DNA of 64,000 nt from Chryseobacterium pennae (lineage in GTDB: Bacteria; Bacteroidota; Bacteroidia; Flavobacteriales; Weeksellaceae): NCBI RefSeq assembly GCF_003385515.1, contig NZ_QNVT01000032.1, positions 1 to 64,000 of the forward strand, written 5' to 3'. The position numbers and the translations under genes are program-made. The notes beneath the pieces were generated by a model. The model saw only the letters and a list, made by a program, of their open reading frames with translations, made no database searches and was not told the DNA's origin. Of the stretch, positions 1 through 8,361 are shown in pieces (position 1 is the first letter of the stretch; the number at the start of each line of letters is the position of its first letter).

Positions 1-46
1 AAAAATCAGGTAACAATAATTTTAATAGCTCGTCGGGAATATGCAT
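1..46 (-). CDS. ISAon1-type transposase N-terminal ORF, 5' end only
   Basis: The window begins inside a leftward gene of which only the first 15 codons are present, starting at the ATG complementary to 44-46. The visible peptide is MHIPDELLKLLLPDF. This matches my memory of the first residues of the small N-terminal ORF of ISAon1-family elements in Bacteroidota (a 'LLKLLLPeF' helix right after the start). If correct, an insertion sequence lies just left of the window. Fifteen residues are too few to be sure. Confidence 0.45.
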   Translation of the reverse strand, partial: MHIPDELLKLLLPDF

Positions 47-364
47 CCTCAAAGTTAATCTCTTATTTGTTCCTCCACAACTTTTAGCACTGATCCGAAA
101 AAAGTTCTAATAGTATCAATAGCTAAGGCAGACTTAAGAAAAATATGATATGCTTTCTTATCTTTATATGAATATGGGAATGTAGATTTTCTTCAAGAGA
201 AGTATTTGCTGCAATTTTTAAAAAGGAGACCGGGGTAAGCCCACCATACTTTATAAACTAACTCAAAAAAAAAATTCTGATAAAGAAATCTAAATATATA
301 ATTAACATATTTCATTATGATTCCGGAAATAATTTTCCTTTTTTAACAGAAAAAATTATCTTAA
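47..364. other. non-coding or decayed stretch beside the putative IS
   Basis: No intact gene. On the minus strand an open stretch of about 45 codons ends at a stop at 55-57 (reading ...KDKKAYHIFLKSALAID...). It has no start codon and may be the tail of a gene broken by the neighbouring insertion element. I cannot assign a family. The rest is AT-rich and featureless. Confidence 0.35.
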
Positions 365-394
365 AAAAACAGCCTACAAATTTTATTTGCAGGC
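365..394 (-). terminator. intrinsic terminator downstream of the aldehyde dehydrogenase gene
   Basis: A 9-bp stem (GCCTACAAA at 372-380 with TTTGCAGGC at 386-394, one mismatch) and 5-nt loop. Read on the minus strand it is followed by TGTTTTTTTAA. It lies about 125 nt past the stop of the leftward dehydrogenase gene. Confidence 0.6.
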
Positions 395-520
395 CGTCTT
401 CTGTTCTCTTTATTAATTAACAAAGCATGTGATGAACACTATTTAATTTTCAGGAATGGACTTAAATTCATTTCAATTATCATATTCATTTTTCTTTTAT
501 CCATTTGCTATCTATAGCTG

Positions 521-1897
521 TTATCCAAAAACACTTAAATTTTTGACAATATCTTTATTAGCATAGGGAGGAAAAACATCCAATTCAAGGTCCGGATTTC
601 CGATTAACATGGCTTTTGTATTGCTTAATGCATCAAATCCGGCTTTTCCGTAATATTTTCCCATTCCAGAATATCCCACTCCTCCAAACGGAAGACTGTC
701 TATCCAGCAATGCAGATTAGTCTGATTAACACATCCTCCTCCAAATGAAACGGAGTTCAGGAAATAATCAATATTCTCCTGGTTTTTACTGAAGATGTAG
801 GCAGCAAGTGATTTAGGTTTTCTTTTGATGATCTCTACAATTTCTTTAAAATCAGAATAAACCATTACAGGTAGTACCGGACCAAAAATCTCCTGTTGCA
901 AAGCAGGATCTTCCCAAGTGCTTGGATATAGAATTGTAGGTTCTACATATCTGTCCTTTACGTCATATCTTCCACCTAAAACCACTTTTTCAGGAATAAT
1001 ATAGGAAACCACTCTTTCTGTGTCATGCTCACTGATCATTCTTGCAAAATCAGGGCTTTGCTGCGGATTATCTCCATACATTTTTATGGTTGCTTTTTTT
1101 AATTTATCAATAAAAACATCTGCAATACTTTCATGAACATACACATAGCCCGGTGCTATACACCATTGCCCGGAAATAGCATTATGCCCCCATGCAATTC
1201 TATCTACAGCAATATCAAGATTTGCAGTTTCATCCACAACAGTAGGATTCTGACCTCCGAGTTCTAAAATTACCGGTGTAAGATTTTCTGCAGCAGCCCT
1301 CATGATTACCTTTCCTACAGTGGAACTCCCTGTGAAAAATATGAAGTCAAAAGGTAACTTTAATAGCTCCGTGATTTCTTCGCGTCCTCCGGTAACGATA
1401 TTCACTGCTTCAGGCTCAAAATATTGTGGAATAAGCTCCGCAAAAAGCCTGGCAACAGAAGCTGTGGTATTGGCCGGCTTCAGGATAACAGGATTACCGG
1501 CAGCCAGTGCAGCAATTGCAGGGTCTAAAAGAAGTAAAACAGGCGCATTAAACGGTCCTATAACCAGGGCTACACCAAAAGGCTCTTTATAAATAATTCC
1601 TCTGTTCCCTGTTTTTTCAAGTCCTTCAGGAATAGCAACCTGTTCCGGAGCCATCAGTTTCTGCAGGTTTTCTTTGTAATATTTTATATTTCCTAAGGGG
1701 ACAGTGATTTCAAAAAGCTGTTCGAAAGGTGGCTTATTAAAATCTGTTTTTAAAGCCTGGCAAAATGCGTCCTGATTCTCGACAAGCATTTTTTCAAGCC
1801 TGTTCAACTGATCCATCCGCCATTCATAAGTTTTGGTGGCATCTGTGAAGAAAAATTCTCTTTGTGCGTCAAAAATTGACTGATATTTGTTCATCAT
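521..1897 (-). CDS. aldehyde dehydrogenase, class-3-like
   Basis: NAD(P)-dependent oxidation of an aldehyde to the acid; substrate not predictable. At 458 residues it has the length of the class-3 / fatty-aldehyde / coniferyl-aldehyde branch, which lacks the N-terminal extension of classical 500-residue enzymes. Visible motifs are the PFNAP oxyanion segment with Asn117, Lys140 in VILKPAN, the cofactor loop FTGSSTVGK at 188-196, the general base Glu212 in LELGGQNP, and the nucleophile Cys246 in GQWCIAPGY. Fifteen nt separate its start from the preceding NTF2-like gene, so the two are probably co-transcribed. The neighbourhood (DJ-1, SDR, TetR) suggests a role in handling reactive carbonyls, which is inference. 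Confidence 0.9.
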   Translation of the reverse strand: MMNKYQSIFDAQREFFFTDATKTYEWRMDQLNRLEKMLVENQDAFCQALKTDFNKPPFEQLFEITVPLGNIKYYKENLQKLMAPEQVAIPEGLEKTGNRGIIYKEPFGVALVIGPFNAPVLLLLDPAIAALAAGNPVILKPANTTASVARLFAELIPQYFEPEAVNIVTGGREEITELLKLPFDFIFFTGSSTVGKVIMRAAAENLTPVILELGGQNPTVVDETANLDIAVDRIAWGHNAISGQWCIAPGYVYVHESIADVFIDKLKKATIKMYGDNPQQSPDFARMISEHDTERVVSYIIPEKVVLGGRYDVKDRYVEPTILYPSTWEDPALQQEIFGPVLPVMVYSDFKEIVEIIKRKPKSLAAYIFSKNQENIDYFLNSVSFGGGCVNQTNLHCWIDSLPFGGVGYSGMGKYYGKAGFDALSNTKAMLIGNPDLELDVFPPYANKDIVKNLSVFG

Positions 1898-1912
1898 TTT
1901 ACATTCTAGTTT

Positions 1913-2341
1913 TTAATTGGCCTGTCCTATATCAAGACGTGAGATTTTTCCATCTGCATCGAAATGGAATTTAAAATAGGTTCTGAAATCTCCCCAGCTT
2001 TCTGTATGAAAGTTTCCGAAGATCTCTTTTCCGTCATTTTCTACTTTATCAATGCTTGTAAAGCGCTCGTGTCCACATGCATCTTTTACAAATTTTTGAA
2101 AATCTCTGGGATTTCCGTCATCATATAATTTTGCATCTGTTGTGAAGTAAGATAAAAAAGTCTGATTATCTCCTTTTTGCCATGCCTCAAAGACTGTCTT
2201 TACAGTATTGTTTGTTAATTTACTGGTATCCATATTATTATTTTGTTGTGTTTTATTTGTTTTGCTATTTGATGAAGATTTTTGCTGCCCACAGGCTGTA
2301 AAGCTGAACAAGCATATGGCAATAATTACTAAACTTTTCAT
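1913..2341 (-). CDS. NTF2/SnoaL-like lipoprotein
   Basis: A 142-residue protein with a lipoprotein signal: hydrophobic residues 3-15 and a lipobox FTAC with Cys17, followed by a polar Ser/Asn/Gln-rich linker to about residue 36. The remainder (from TNNTVKTVFEAWQKGDNQTFLSYF) has the helix and 'W..gD...fl.yft.da' pattern of NTF2/SnoaL-like domains, small cone-shaped folds that bind or act on small hydrophobic ligands. It is probably anchored to the inner face of the outer membrane or to the inner membrane. It starts 3 nt after the end of the broken DoxX gene and 15 nt before the dehydrogenase gene, so it sits in a three-gene leftward operon. No catalytic residues could be assigned. Confidence 0.75.
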   Translation of the reverse strand: MKSLVIIAICLFSFTACGQQKSSSNSKTNKTQQNNNMDTSKLTNNTVKTVFEAWQKGDNQTFLSYFTTDAKLYDDGNPRDFQKFVKDACGHERFTSIDKVENDGKEIFGNFHTESWGDFRTYFKFHFDADGKISRLDIGQAN

Positions 2342-2343
2342 GA

Positions 2344-2694
2344 TTATGTATTTTTTAAAGAATATTGCAGGTAAATAATAATCAGGTTCATGAGTAAAAA
2401 CGGAAGTTCGATAAGAACACCTTTCAGGTCTTTATCCAGAAGATGAAGGCAGATGATGAGTAAAATTCCTGCGGTCATTAAAAAGCTGCCCACATAAAGG
2501 TTTTGGGAAATAAAATCAGTAAGGCCGCAATCATTGTAATGGCACCATTTACCGCCAATGCAGTTTTGTTAACGCCTTATTTACCAAATATTTCCATCAT
2601 TTCATGCTTTCCGGAAAAGCATGACCTATCCTTGTTTAACTCCCATAAATACAGCTATAAGCACCAATGCTGAGTTTATAATTTTTAGTATCAT
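2344..2694 (-). pseudogene. broken DoxX-like membrane protein gene
   Basis: Read leftward from the ATG at 2694, the sequence gives MILKIINSALVLIAVFMGVK then QG and an amber codon. Other frames then continue with VNKTALAVNGAITMIAALLI, a frame change near TFMWA/GSFLM, and a tail KDLKGVLIELPFLLMNLIII ending at 2344. Joined together these resemble a DoxX-like four-helix membrane protein, in which the amber replaces the Trp of 'KQGW'. At least one nonsense change and two frameshifts are needed, so the gene is dead. It overlaps the promoter-proximal side of the NTF2-like lipoprotein gene and was probably the first gene of that operon. Confidence 0.75.
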
Positions 2695-2786
2695 CCTTGT
2701 TTATTTTCTAAACTTTTAATTGATCCTATAGCTTATGAATGAATCCAAATCTAAGATTTTTATGCTCAGGCGGAGGTATTGAATAT

Positions 2787-2924
2787 ATGAAAAAACTAAC
2801 GCAAGAGTCTGTAATAATATCACTGATACTTCTGGATTACTTCGTGATAATAATAGCCGCTCTCTTATATTTTCTGTTTTCCATTTATATGATTAGAAGT
2901 AAAATCCGGACAATCCAATCATAA
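2787..2924 (+). CDS. possible 45-residue membrane peptide
   Basis: An open frame from ATG 2787 encodes 45 residues: a short polar start (MKKLTQES), a hydrophobic segment of about 26 residues (VIISLILLDYFV onward) and a basic tail (RSKIRTIQS). The shape is that of a single-pass small membrane protein with the tail inside. GGAGG lies 10 nt before the ATG, but Shine-Dalgarno sequences are weak evidence in Bacteroidota. No family recognised. It may be spurious. Confidence 0.3.
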   Translation: MKKLTQESVIISLILLDYFVIIIAALLYFLFSIYMIRSKIRTIQS

Positions 2925-2974
2925 ACAAGTTTATAATCATCCTGATTTTTAAATTATACTTAAATCTAAATTAA

Positions 2975-3730
2975 TTATTCAGACAATGCTTCAATGACCA
3001 GCTGCGATGCCAGGTAGCTGCTGTGCTGCTGTTGAGCTGTAATTAATCTACCGTCTCGTACAGCAAAAGGCTCCAATGCACCCGCCACTTCAAAGGTAGT
3101 ATTTTGGTTTTTGCGAGCTTCAGTTTCAATAGTGTAGTCATTTACTTTCATTCCGAACATTTGGTTAATCATATCCCCCTCGCTGTCAGCAAAGCCTGTC
3201 CAAGTTTTTCCATCAGCCAGAAGGATTCCATCACTTAATCGTGTCCATAAAAGCAATGATGTCCCATGACAGATCAAACAGGTAATTTTACCGTTTTCAT
3301 AAAAATCTGCAATGAGTTTATGCAATTTTAAATTATCTTTAAATGTAAGCAAAGGAGCTCCACCACCTGCCACACAAACAGCATCATAATCATTTATATT
3401 GATTTCGGAGATTGCTTTTGTATTTCGCATCCATTTTCCAAATTCTTTATGGTGTACAAAACCGATGCTTACCAAATCGTTAGGATAAGTTCCTTCCGGA
3501 TTTTCGGGATTACTGTGTCCATCAAATTTAACCTCTCCTCCATCGGGTGAAGCTACATCTACATCATAACCTGCATTGATAAAGTCATAGAAAGGTCTTG
3601 TCATTTCTTCAGCAAAAAAACCTACCTCCATACCATGGAGACTGGCAACATTGGAAACAAGACACAATATTTTTTTCTTTGGGTAACTATGCTTCCCATA
3701 TCTTTTGATCACATTATTCTGATTATTCAT
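2975..3730 (-). CDS. DJ-1/PfpI family protein (Hsp31-like)
   Basis: A 251-residue type 1 glutamine amidotransferase-like protein. The nucleophile elbow is CHG with Cys154 and His155 (context LICHGTSLL), and the conserved acidic residue preceding the active site is in FFAEEMTRPFYDF (about residue 41). GGGAP (128-132) forms the oxyanion side. The inserted segment between residues 70 and 100 and the overall length fit the Hsp31/YhbO branch, whose members act as glyoxalase III, deglycase-like enzymes or chaperones. Cytosolic, no signal peptide. It lies 59 nt downstream of a short-chain dehydrogenase gene on the same strand, with a strong hairpin in the gap. Function in carbonyl stress is inferred from family and neighbours. 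Confidence 0.85.
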   Translation of the reverse strand: MNNQNNVIKRYGKHSYPKKKILCLVSNVASLHGMEVGFFAEEMTRPFYDFINAGYDVDVASPDGGEVKFDGHSNPENPEGTYPNDLVSIGFVHHKEFGKWMRNTKAISEININDYDAVCVAGGGAPLLTFKDNLKLHKLIADFYENGKITCLICHGTSLLLWTRLSDGILLADGKTWTGFADSEGDMINQMFGMKVNDYTIETEARKNQNTTFEVAGALEPFAVRDGRLITAQQQHSSYLASQLVIEALSE

Positions 3731-3746
3731 AATTATATTTTCTATA

Positions 3747-3777
3747 AAACAATTGGTGCGTTATGCACCAATTGTTT
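3747..3777. terminator. perfect 13-bp hairpin between the SDR and DJ-1 genes
   Basis: AAACAATTGGTGC at 3747-3759 pairs perfectly with GCACCAATTGTTT at 3765-3777 across a 5-nt loop. On the minus strand it is followed by TTTTATAG, a weak U-tract. It could stop transcription of the SDR gene, or act as a regulator site just upstream of the DJ-1 gene. Confidence 0.5.
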
Positions 3778-3789
3778 AAAATCATCAAA

Positions 3790-4545
3790 TTATCGTGTAG
3801 TATAACCACCATTTGCAAAAATTGTCTGTCCAGTGATCCACCAGCCGTCAGTTACTAGAAATTCTACTAGTGGAGCAATATCTTTGATATCCGTCAGCCC
3901 TCCTAATGCTGCTGCCGATTTGTGATAGGCTACTGCATCTGCGGTTTCCTGACCATAGAAGAAAGGGGTATCCATAGGACCTGGAGCTACTGCCGTTACA
4001 GAAATTCCTCTGCCGCCGAATTCTTTTGATGCCGCCCTTGTAAAATGCTCTACCGGTGCTTTAGCTCCTGCATAAGTTGAATATAATCCTGTGTATGCAG
4101 CAAGTAAAGACGTAACAATAGTACAGATTTTCCCATTGTCATTCACTTTTTTCCCAGCTTCCTGAAGAAAGAAATACGCTGATTTTGAATTAACTCCGAA
4201 CATCACATCATATTCGGCTTCGGTAGTTTCTACAAATGGTTTTTTGAGTACCATACCGACCGTGTTGATAGCAATATCAATTCCTCCGAAAGTTTTAACG
4301 GCTTCATCAAAAAATTTTGTAATGTTTTCTACTTTAGTAAGGTCTCCCTGAAATAAGAATGCTTCAGCTCCCAAAGCTTTTACCTCTGCCAGAGTTTTTT
4401 CACTTTCTTCTCTGGAACTTTCACTGTTATAATGAATTGCCAAATTAGCTCCTTTTGAAGCAAAGTCTTTGCTTAATAGGCCTCCGAGGTTTTTGCCACC
4501 TCCTGCGATAAGGACATTTTTGCCTTTTAAATCATTGTGTTTCAT
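3790..4545 (-). CDS. short-chain dehydrogenase/reductase
   Basis: A 251-residue classical SDR fold. The dinucleotide-binding glycine motif is AGGGKNLGG at 14-22. NTVG (94-97) replaces the usual NNAG. The catalytic residues are Ser146 (VTS), Tyr158 and Lys162 (YAGAK). This order and length fit NAD(P)H-dependent carbonyl reductases of the FabG type; the real substrate cannot be told. The adjacent TetR gene is upstream on the same strand, and a perfect palindrome abutting a -7 box precedes this gene, so it is the most likely TetR target. A DJ-1 gene follows. Confidence 0.88.
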   Translation of the reverse strand: MKHNDLKGKNVLIAGGGKNLGGLLSKDFASKGANLAIHYNSESSREESEKTLAEVKALGAEAFLFQGDLTKVENITKFFDEAVKTFGGIDIAINTVGMVLKKPFVETTEAEYDVMFGVNSKSAYFFLQEAGKKVNDNGKICTIVTSLLAAYTGLYSTYAGAKAPVEHFTRAASKEFGGRGISVTAVAPGPMDTPFFYGQETADAVAYHKSAAALGGLTDIKDIAPLVEFLVTDGWWITGQTIFANGGYTTR

Positions 4546-4565
4546 AATATTTGTTTTATGTAAAA

Positions 4566-4606
4566 CAAATCTAACAAAAACTGACGGAATATTCCGTCAG
4601 TTTTTG
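4566..4606 (-). promoter_or_regulatory. candidate TetR operator next to a TAnnTTTG promoter box
   Basis: A 32-bp perfect palindrome at 4575-4606 contains the core CTGACGGAATATTCCGTCAG. Directly downstream on the minus strand is TAGATTTG (4566-4573), a match to the Bacteroidota -7 box TAnnTTTG, and the SDR start codon follows 20 nt later. The palindrome occupies the place of the -33 element, where a repressor would block RNA polymerase. It could also fold as a terminator for the tetR-type gene, since A5/T5 runs flank it. Confidence 0.65.
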
Positions 4607-4619
4607 TGTTAAAAAAATA

Positions 4620-5174
4620 TTAAATACTGATGGCGTCCCAGGACATCTCTATAAACATATCAATTACTTCACGGTCAATTGTCATTTTTTCATCAATAGC
4701 CCATAAGATCCATCCATTGATGGTACTGAAAGTAAAAAGCCTGAGATGTCTAGATGTTAAAGGTTTAAATAAATGTTCTTTTATGCCTGCTTCAAACAGC
4801 TCATCAAATTTTAGAAAATCTTTCATTGCTACTTCATGAATGTCCTTAGTTAATACAGGAGATGCAGCAAATTGATAAGAAAATTGAAATTCAAGAGGAT
4901 GCTCCAAAAAGTAACTAATCACTCTTTCCCATAAAAAATTAAATTGCGTACGAATACTACCTACCGCTTTGTAGTTTTTAAAGATATATAAAGACTCTTC
5001 AGATTTTTGTAAAATCCAAATTTGTTGTACTATATCTTCTTTACTCTTAAAGTACCTGTAAACAGTCCCTATACCAACTTTAGCTTCAGCTGCCACCTGA
5101 GCAATCGTAACTGCATGCAAACCATGAATGACAAACAATTTCAGACCGGCTTTTAATATCTGTATCCTTTTCAT
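4620..5174 (-). CDS. TetR family transcriptional regulator
   Basis: A 184-residue regulator. Residues 4-50 form the TetR DNA-binding domain: helix one ILKAGLKLFVIHG, then the helix-turn-helix TIAQVAAEAKVGIGTVYRYF and KSKEDIV. The C-terminal region (about 60-184) is an all-helical ligand/dimerisation domain with no recognisable pocket signature. A TAAATTTG box on the minus strand (plus 5189-5196) lies 15 nt before its start codon. The palindrome downstream of it, before the SDR gene, is the natural operator candidate, making this a probable repressor of the SDR gene and perhaps of the DJ-1 gene. Confidence 0.88.
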   Translation of the reverse strand: MKRIQILKAGLKLFVIHGLHAVTIAQVAAEAKVGIGTVYRYFKSKEDIVQQIWILQKSEESLYIFKNYKAVGSIRTQFNFLWERVISYFLEHPLEFQFSYQFAASPVLTKDIHEVAMKDFLKFDELFEAGIKEHLFKPLTSRHLRLFTFSTINGWILWAIDEKMTIDREVIDMFIEMSWDAISI

Positions 5175-5379
5175 AAAAATCTAAGTTCCAAATTTATAAA
5201 AATAAACATCTTTATCAGATGATTTTTTTCCTATTATTTATAATAATTCATGAATTAATACTTTCTTATCTTGAAACTACAATACTTTAAACTAAATAAT
5301 CAAACATTCTTGATTATTCAAATGATAAGCAATATACGATGTTTTTTATTGGATTCTATTTGACTAGTTTAAGATCCAT

Positions 5380-5700
5380 TCAATGATAAAAACAGCATAC
5401 TTTAAGCGAGTCAATAAAATGGACTTTATAGTCCTCGTGCTTTTGTTTTATCTCTAATACCCAATTATCAAGTTGAAAGAGTTGTCTTCTAATTGAAAAA
5501 GTGTAAAAGTTCTGTAATAAACTTCCCCAACTACTTTCTTTGCAAGAATAAATAATAAAGTGTGGATTCAGATAAAGAGATAGATAAGTAAAGTGAAAAT
5601 CACTTTCAAAAGGAAATACGATGTGTTTACAAAACGTTACAACTACATCAAACTGCTCAAACACTTCTTTTGTCCAAGAAGGCTCCTGTAGTTCTTGTCT
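5380..5700 (-). pseudogene. 3' fragment of an unrecognised gene
   Basis: A leftward open frame reads into this stretch with protein-like composition (WTKEVFEQFDVVVTFCKHIV..., ...FQLDNWVLEIKQKHEDYKVH) and ends at 5380. Its apparent upstream half, above about 5700, is only the antisense of the XRE fragment on the other strand, so the true 5' end is missing. No family recognised. It appears to be the surviving end of a gene cut by the same event that truncated the XRE gene. Confidence 0.35.
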
Positions 5701-5999
5701 TTTAGACTCAGTATCTATTATAGAAAACAGTGAATCTGTTGAAGATTCTAAATTAGAAAGTATTGCTAAGATATTAGAAATACCTGTTGAAACTATCAAA
5801 GAATATTTTGATGATAAAGTAATGAATATCATCAATAGTACTATTACTGATAGTACAATCCGTAACAACTTCTGCACTTTCAATCCACTTGATAAGTTAA
5901 TTGAAGCACATGAAGAAAATAAAAAACTTTATGAGCGCTTATTTAGAAGCAGTGAAAGAAAAAATAGTATATTTAGAGAAAATCGTTAAGATTAAATAA
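5700..5999 (+). pseudogene. 5'-truncated and frameshifted XRE-type regulator
   Basis: The rightward frame reads SVSIIENSESVEDSKLESIA, then KILEIPVETIKEYFDDKV and FNPLDKLIEAHEENKKLYER, a pattern I know from the second half of Bacteroidota XRE/Cro-C1 helix-turn-helix regulators (recognition helix end, then 'FNP(L/I)DKi.ELye' dimerisation helix). The first half of the HTH is absent. Near 5942 a one-base shift is needed to continue with LEAVKEKIVYLEKIVK to a stop at 5997-5999. The gene therefore lost its 5' end and gained a frameshift. Confidence 0.55.
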
Positions 6000-6113
6000 A
6001 TATATTACACACTATTTTTAAAAAGCATTATTAATGTGAAGATTCCAATATTGCAATGTGCTTATTGTAAGCTTTTAACTTTTGAATATAACACAATAAA
6101 AAAATTAAGTTCA

Positions 6114-7208
6114 ATGAAACAATTCTTTATTTTACCACTTATACTCTCTTTTTTACTATTAAATATTTGTAATGCACAAAAGCTAAACCTGACAGAAAAT
6201 AAGCAAACGGACATCGAGTTTTTTATACCCATTGAAAAAACCAATCTTTACACAAGAGTTGTTGGGAATCCTGAAAAACCCATTATCATTACACTTCACG
6301 GCGGCCCTGGAGCATTCAATGTAGACCATGAATTTTTTAGAAATGTTTTTGAAAAAGATTATTTGATGGTTTATTTTGATCAAAGAGGAAGTGGTAAATC
6401 TGATGAATTCAGAGATAAAACGATGTTTACAACCGATCAATTTGTGAAAGATTTGGACGATGTGATAAATTATATCAAAAATAAATATCCGGACAAAAAA
6501 ATAAATCTTTTAGGTACTTCCTAGGGAGGAACATACGGCTTTTTGTATTTGTTAAAACATCAAGAAAAAATCAATTCATTTATCAGTAATTCTGGTACAG
6601 CAAATATTCAAGATAATACTTTTGCTTTAATCAAACATGAAAAACAATTGGCGAATAAGCTCTTGAAGAAAACTGATGATCCCATTAAAATAAACAGATA
6701 TAATGATATATTGAAAAAATTAGACACTATAGAAAATAGTGGGTTTAATAAAACTTTTTTTGCTGATATGAATACAATAAGATATGAATTCCCAAAAGAT
6801 CTGGGATTTGATGTCTATTGGGCCCAACCTGAAAAAAAATCAGTCATAGATAATTTGCTGAAAGACCCAGATTTCTATACCAGAAATAAATACACACCGG
6901 AACTTTTAGAAAAAGTAATGAAAAAATTTGAGTATGTTAACGAAGTTTTTCACGCTCAAGAATCTTACAATAATCTCAATATATTAAATGAAATATCGGT
7001 TATTAAAACGCCTATCTTAATTATACAAGGAGAATTCGACTATGCAATTGGAGTAGAATCTGGAAAAATGATTTATAAAGCATTAAAAGCTGTTCCTAAA
7101 AAAGACAAAGAATTAGTCTATATCAAAAATGCTTCTCACAATGTACCAAGTGAAGAACCTGAACAATTATATAATTCCTTAACAACTTTTTTTAAGAAGC
7201 ATAATTAA
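6114..7208 (+). pseudogene. secreted alpha/beta hydrolase interrupted by an in-frame amber codon
   Basis: From ATG 6114 the protein starts with a signal peptide (MKQFFILPLILSFLLLNICN, cleavage likely after NA) and continues as a proline-iminopeptidase-like hydrolase: oxyanion motif HGGPG, then FDQRGSGKSD, then the nucleophile elbow LLGTS. Directly after that serine (codon 6519-6521) comes TAG at 6522-6524, followed in the same frame by GGTYGFLYLLKH and the rest of the fold, including QGEFDYAIG with the acid and NASHNVPSEEP with the catalytic His. The amber stands where family members have Trp (GxSWGG). The only defect is this one codon, so it is a very recent pseudogene, a sequencing error, or a read-through product. 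A start at 6036 is possible but would precede the signal peptide with an odd extension. Confidence 0.8.
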
Positions 7209-7354
7209 AACAAACGTATAAGCCAATAATAAGCTCTCTTTCAGCCAAGAGAAGCATGGAGGAGTATGCTTAGTCTTATGTACAAAAAGATTAAAACATC
7301 TATAAGATGCCTTGATCCGCAAAAGAATAATATTGACATAAATAGAATCTACTT

Positions 7355-7666
7355 TTGGAATCCATTTACTTTAACTTCAATATTCTTTACATTTCTGGTG
7401 CTGTAACAAACGATATAACCGCTAAAGGTATTACATCTGTTTATAACGCTTTAAAAGCTTCATTATCCAGTTATGGTGCTACATTTGAACATGTTGTAAA
7501 AGAAAATTTATATACAACAGATATTGAAACCATGAAAAAATATAACTACGTTAGAAAGGGGTTTTACAAAGGAGACTTTCCAGCAGCCACATGGGTACAA
7601 ATAGAACGATTATATATGCCGAAAGCAAAATTGGAAGTTGAATTGATTGCACACTTACCAAAATAA
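7355..7666 (+). CDS. RidA/YjgF family protein, probably truncated
   Basis: The 103-residue frame contains the RidA core: NILYISGAV, then AKGITSVYNALKASLSSYGA and TFEHVVKENLYTTDIETM, and the closing segment FPAATWVQIERLYMPKAKLEVELIA, in which the glutamate of 'vEieaiA' is kept. Family members are about 125-130 residues. Here the first 15-20 residues are replaced by a short unrelated start at a TTG codon, and the loop after ISGAV is shorter than usual. RidA proteins hydrolyse reactive enamine/imine intermediates. Given the decayed neighbours this is probably a non-functional remnant, though the frame stays open. Confidence 0.55.
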   Translation: MESIYFNFNILYISGAVTNDITAKGITSVYNALKASLSSYGATFEHVVKENLYTTDIETMKKYNYVRKGFYKGDFPAATWVQIERLYMPKAKLEVELIAHLPK

Positions 7667-7914
7667 TTTGATAGTTTTCCCTACCACAAATATTATAAGA
7701 ACTATGATTTCAAGATATTGCCCTTCTAATTCCCGCCATCAACGGGAATGAAAAATTATCACCACATTATAGTTAAAATTTATTAATCTCAACTATAACG
7801 CAATAATTATTTCTGACATTTGCTTTACAACATAAAAATATTATTAATATGAAAAATTTGAAAAAGCAAGTATTTGGCAAAATAATGAATATGGAAAGAC
7901 TCTGATCCCAAAAG

Positions 7915-8361
7915 CTAGAATTTAGACTTCCCCTTTTTGATATCTCTTTTAAAGATCATCAAATTTGATTTTGCTGTCATTGAACCAAGCTCAGCTCCTT
8001 TTTTGTACAATTCATAGCTTTTCTTCAAATCTTGTGGAACTCCTTTTCCTCTTTCATAAAAATCAGCCAGGTTATTGTAAGCCTCTGCATACCCTCCTTT
8101 TGCTGATTTTGAATACCAATAAATACATTTCTCAGGATTATATTGGGAATTATTGAAGGCCATAAATGACATTGTGTCAAACAATTGGGCATAACAATAT
8201 TGCGCCTCTTTATTTCCTGAATAAGCGCTTTTTCTTATTAATTCCGAATATGTACAATAAAGTTCTATTCTTTCCTCATATGAGAGCACAGATGGATATT
8301 CAGTAATTTTTAATCCAATAGATTTGGCTGTTTCCAATTGTTTTTTCCCTTTCATATTCAA
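7915..8361 (-). CDS. Sel1-like repeat protein
   Basis: A 148-residue protein with two Sel1/TPR-like helical repeats: ...EKCIYWYSKSAKGGYAEAYNNLADFYERGKGVPQDLKKSYELYKKGAELGSMTAKSNL. The 'A..yN.La.fYerGkGv.qD...s' phrase is the classical Sel1 signature. The N-terminal 60 residues are helical without a clear repeat. No signal peptide. Such proteins serve as protein-protein scaffolds; no partner can be named. Its ATG overlaps the stop of the upstream hydrolase gene by 4 nt (8358-8361), implying translational coupling. Confidence 0.8.
   Translation of the reverse strand: MNMKGKKQLETAKSIGLKITEYPSVLSYEERIELYCTYSELIRKSAYSGNKEAQYCYAQLFDTMSFMAFNNSQYNPEKCIYWYSKSAKGGYAEAYNNLADFYERGKGVPQDLKKSYELYKKGAELGSMTAKSNLMIFKRDIKKGKSKF

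Noticed and set aside
5700..5883. N-terminal half of the leftward frame 5380-5883 as a signal peptide (MKVQKLLRIVLSVIVLLMIF)
   Set aside because: It is the antisense of the XRE coding remnant; the hydrophobic look comes from reverse-reading charged and Ile-rich codons.
7850..7905. Possible leader peptide MKNLKKQVFGKIMNMERL
   Set aside because: Resembles the first residues of double-glycine bacteriocin leaders, but has no GG site, no core peptide and no processing genes nearby.
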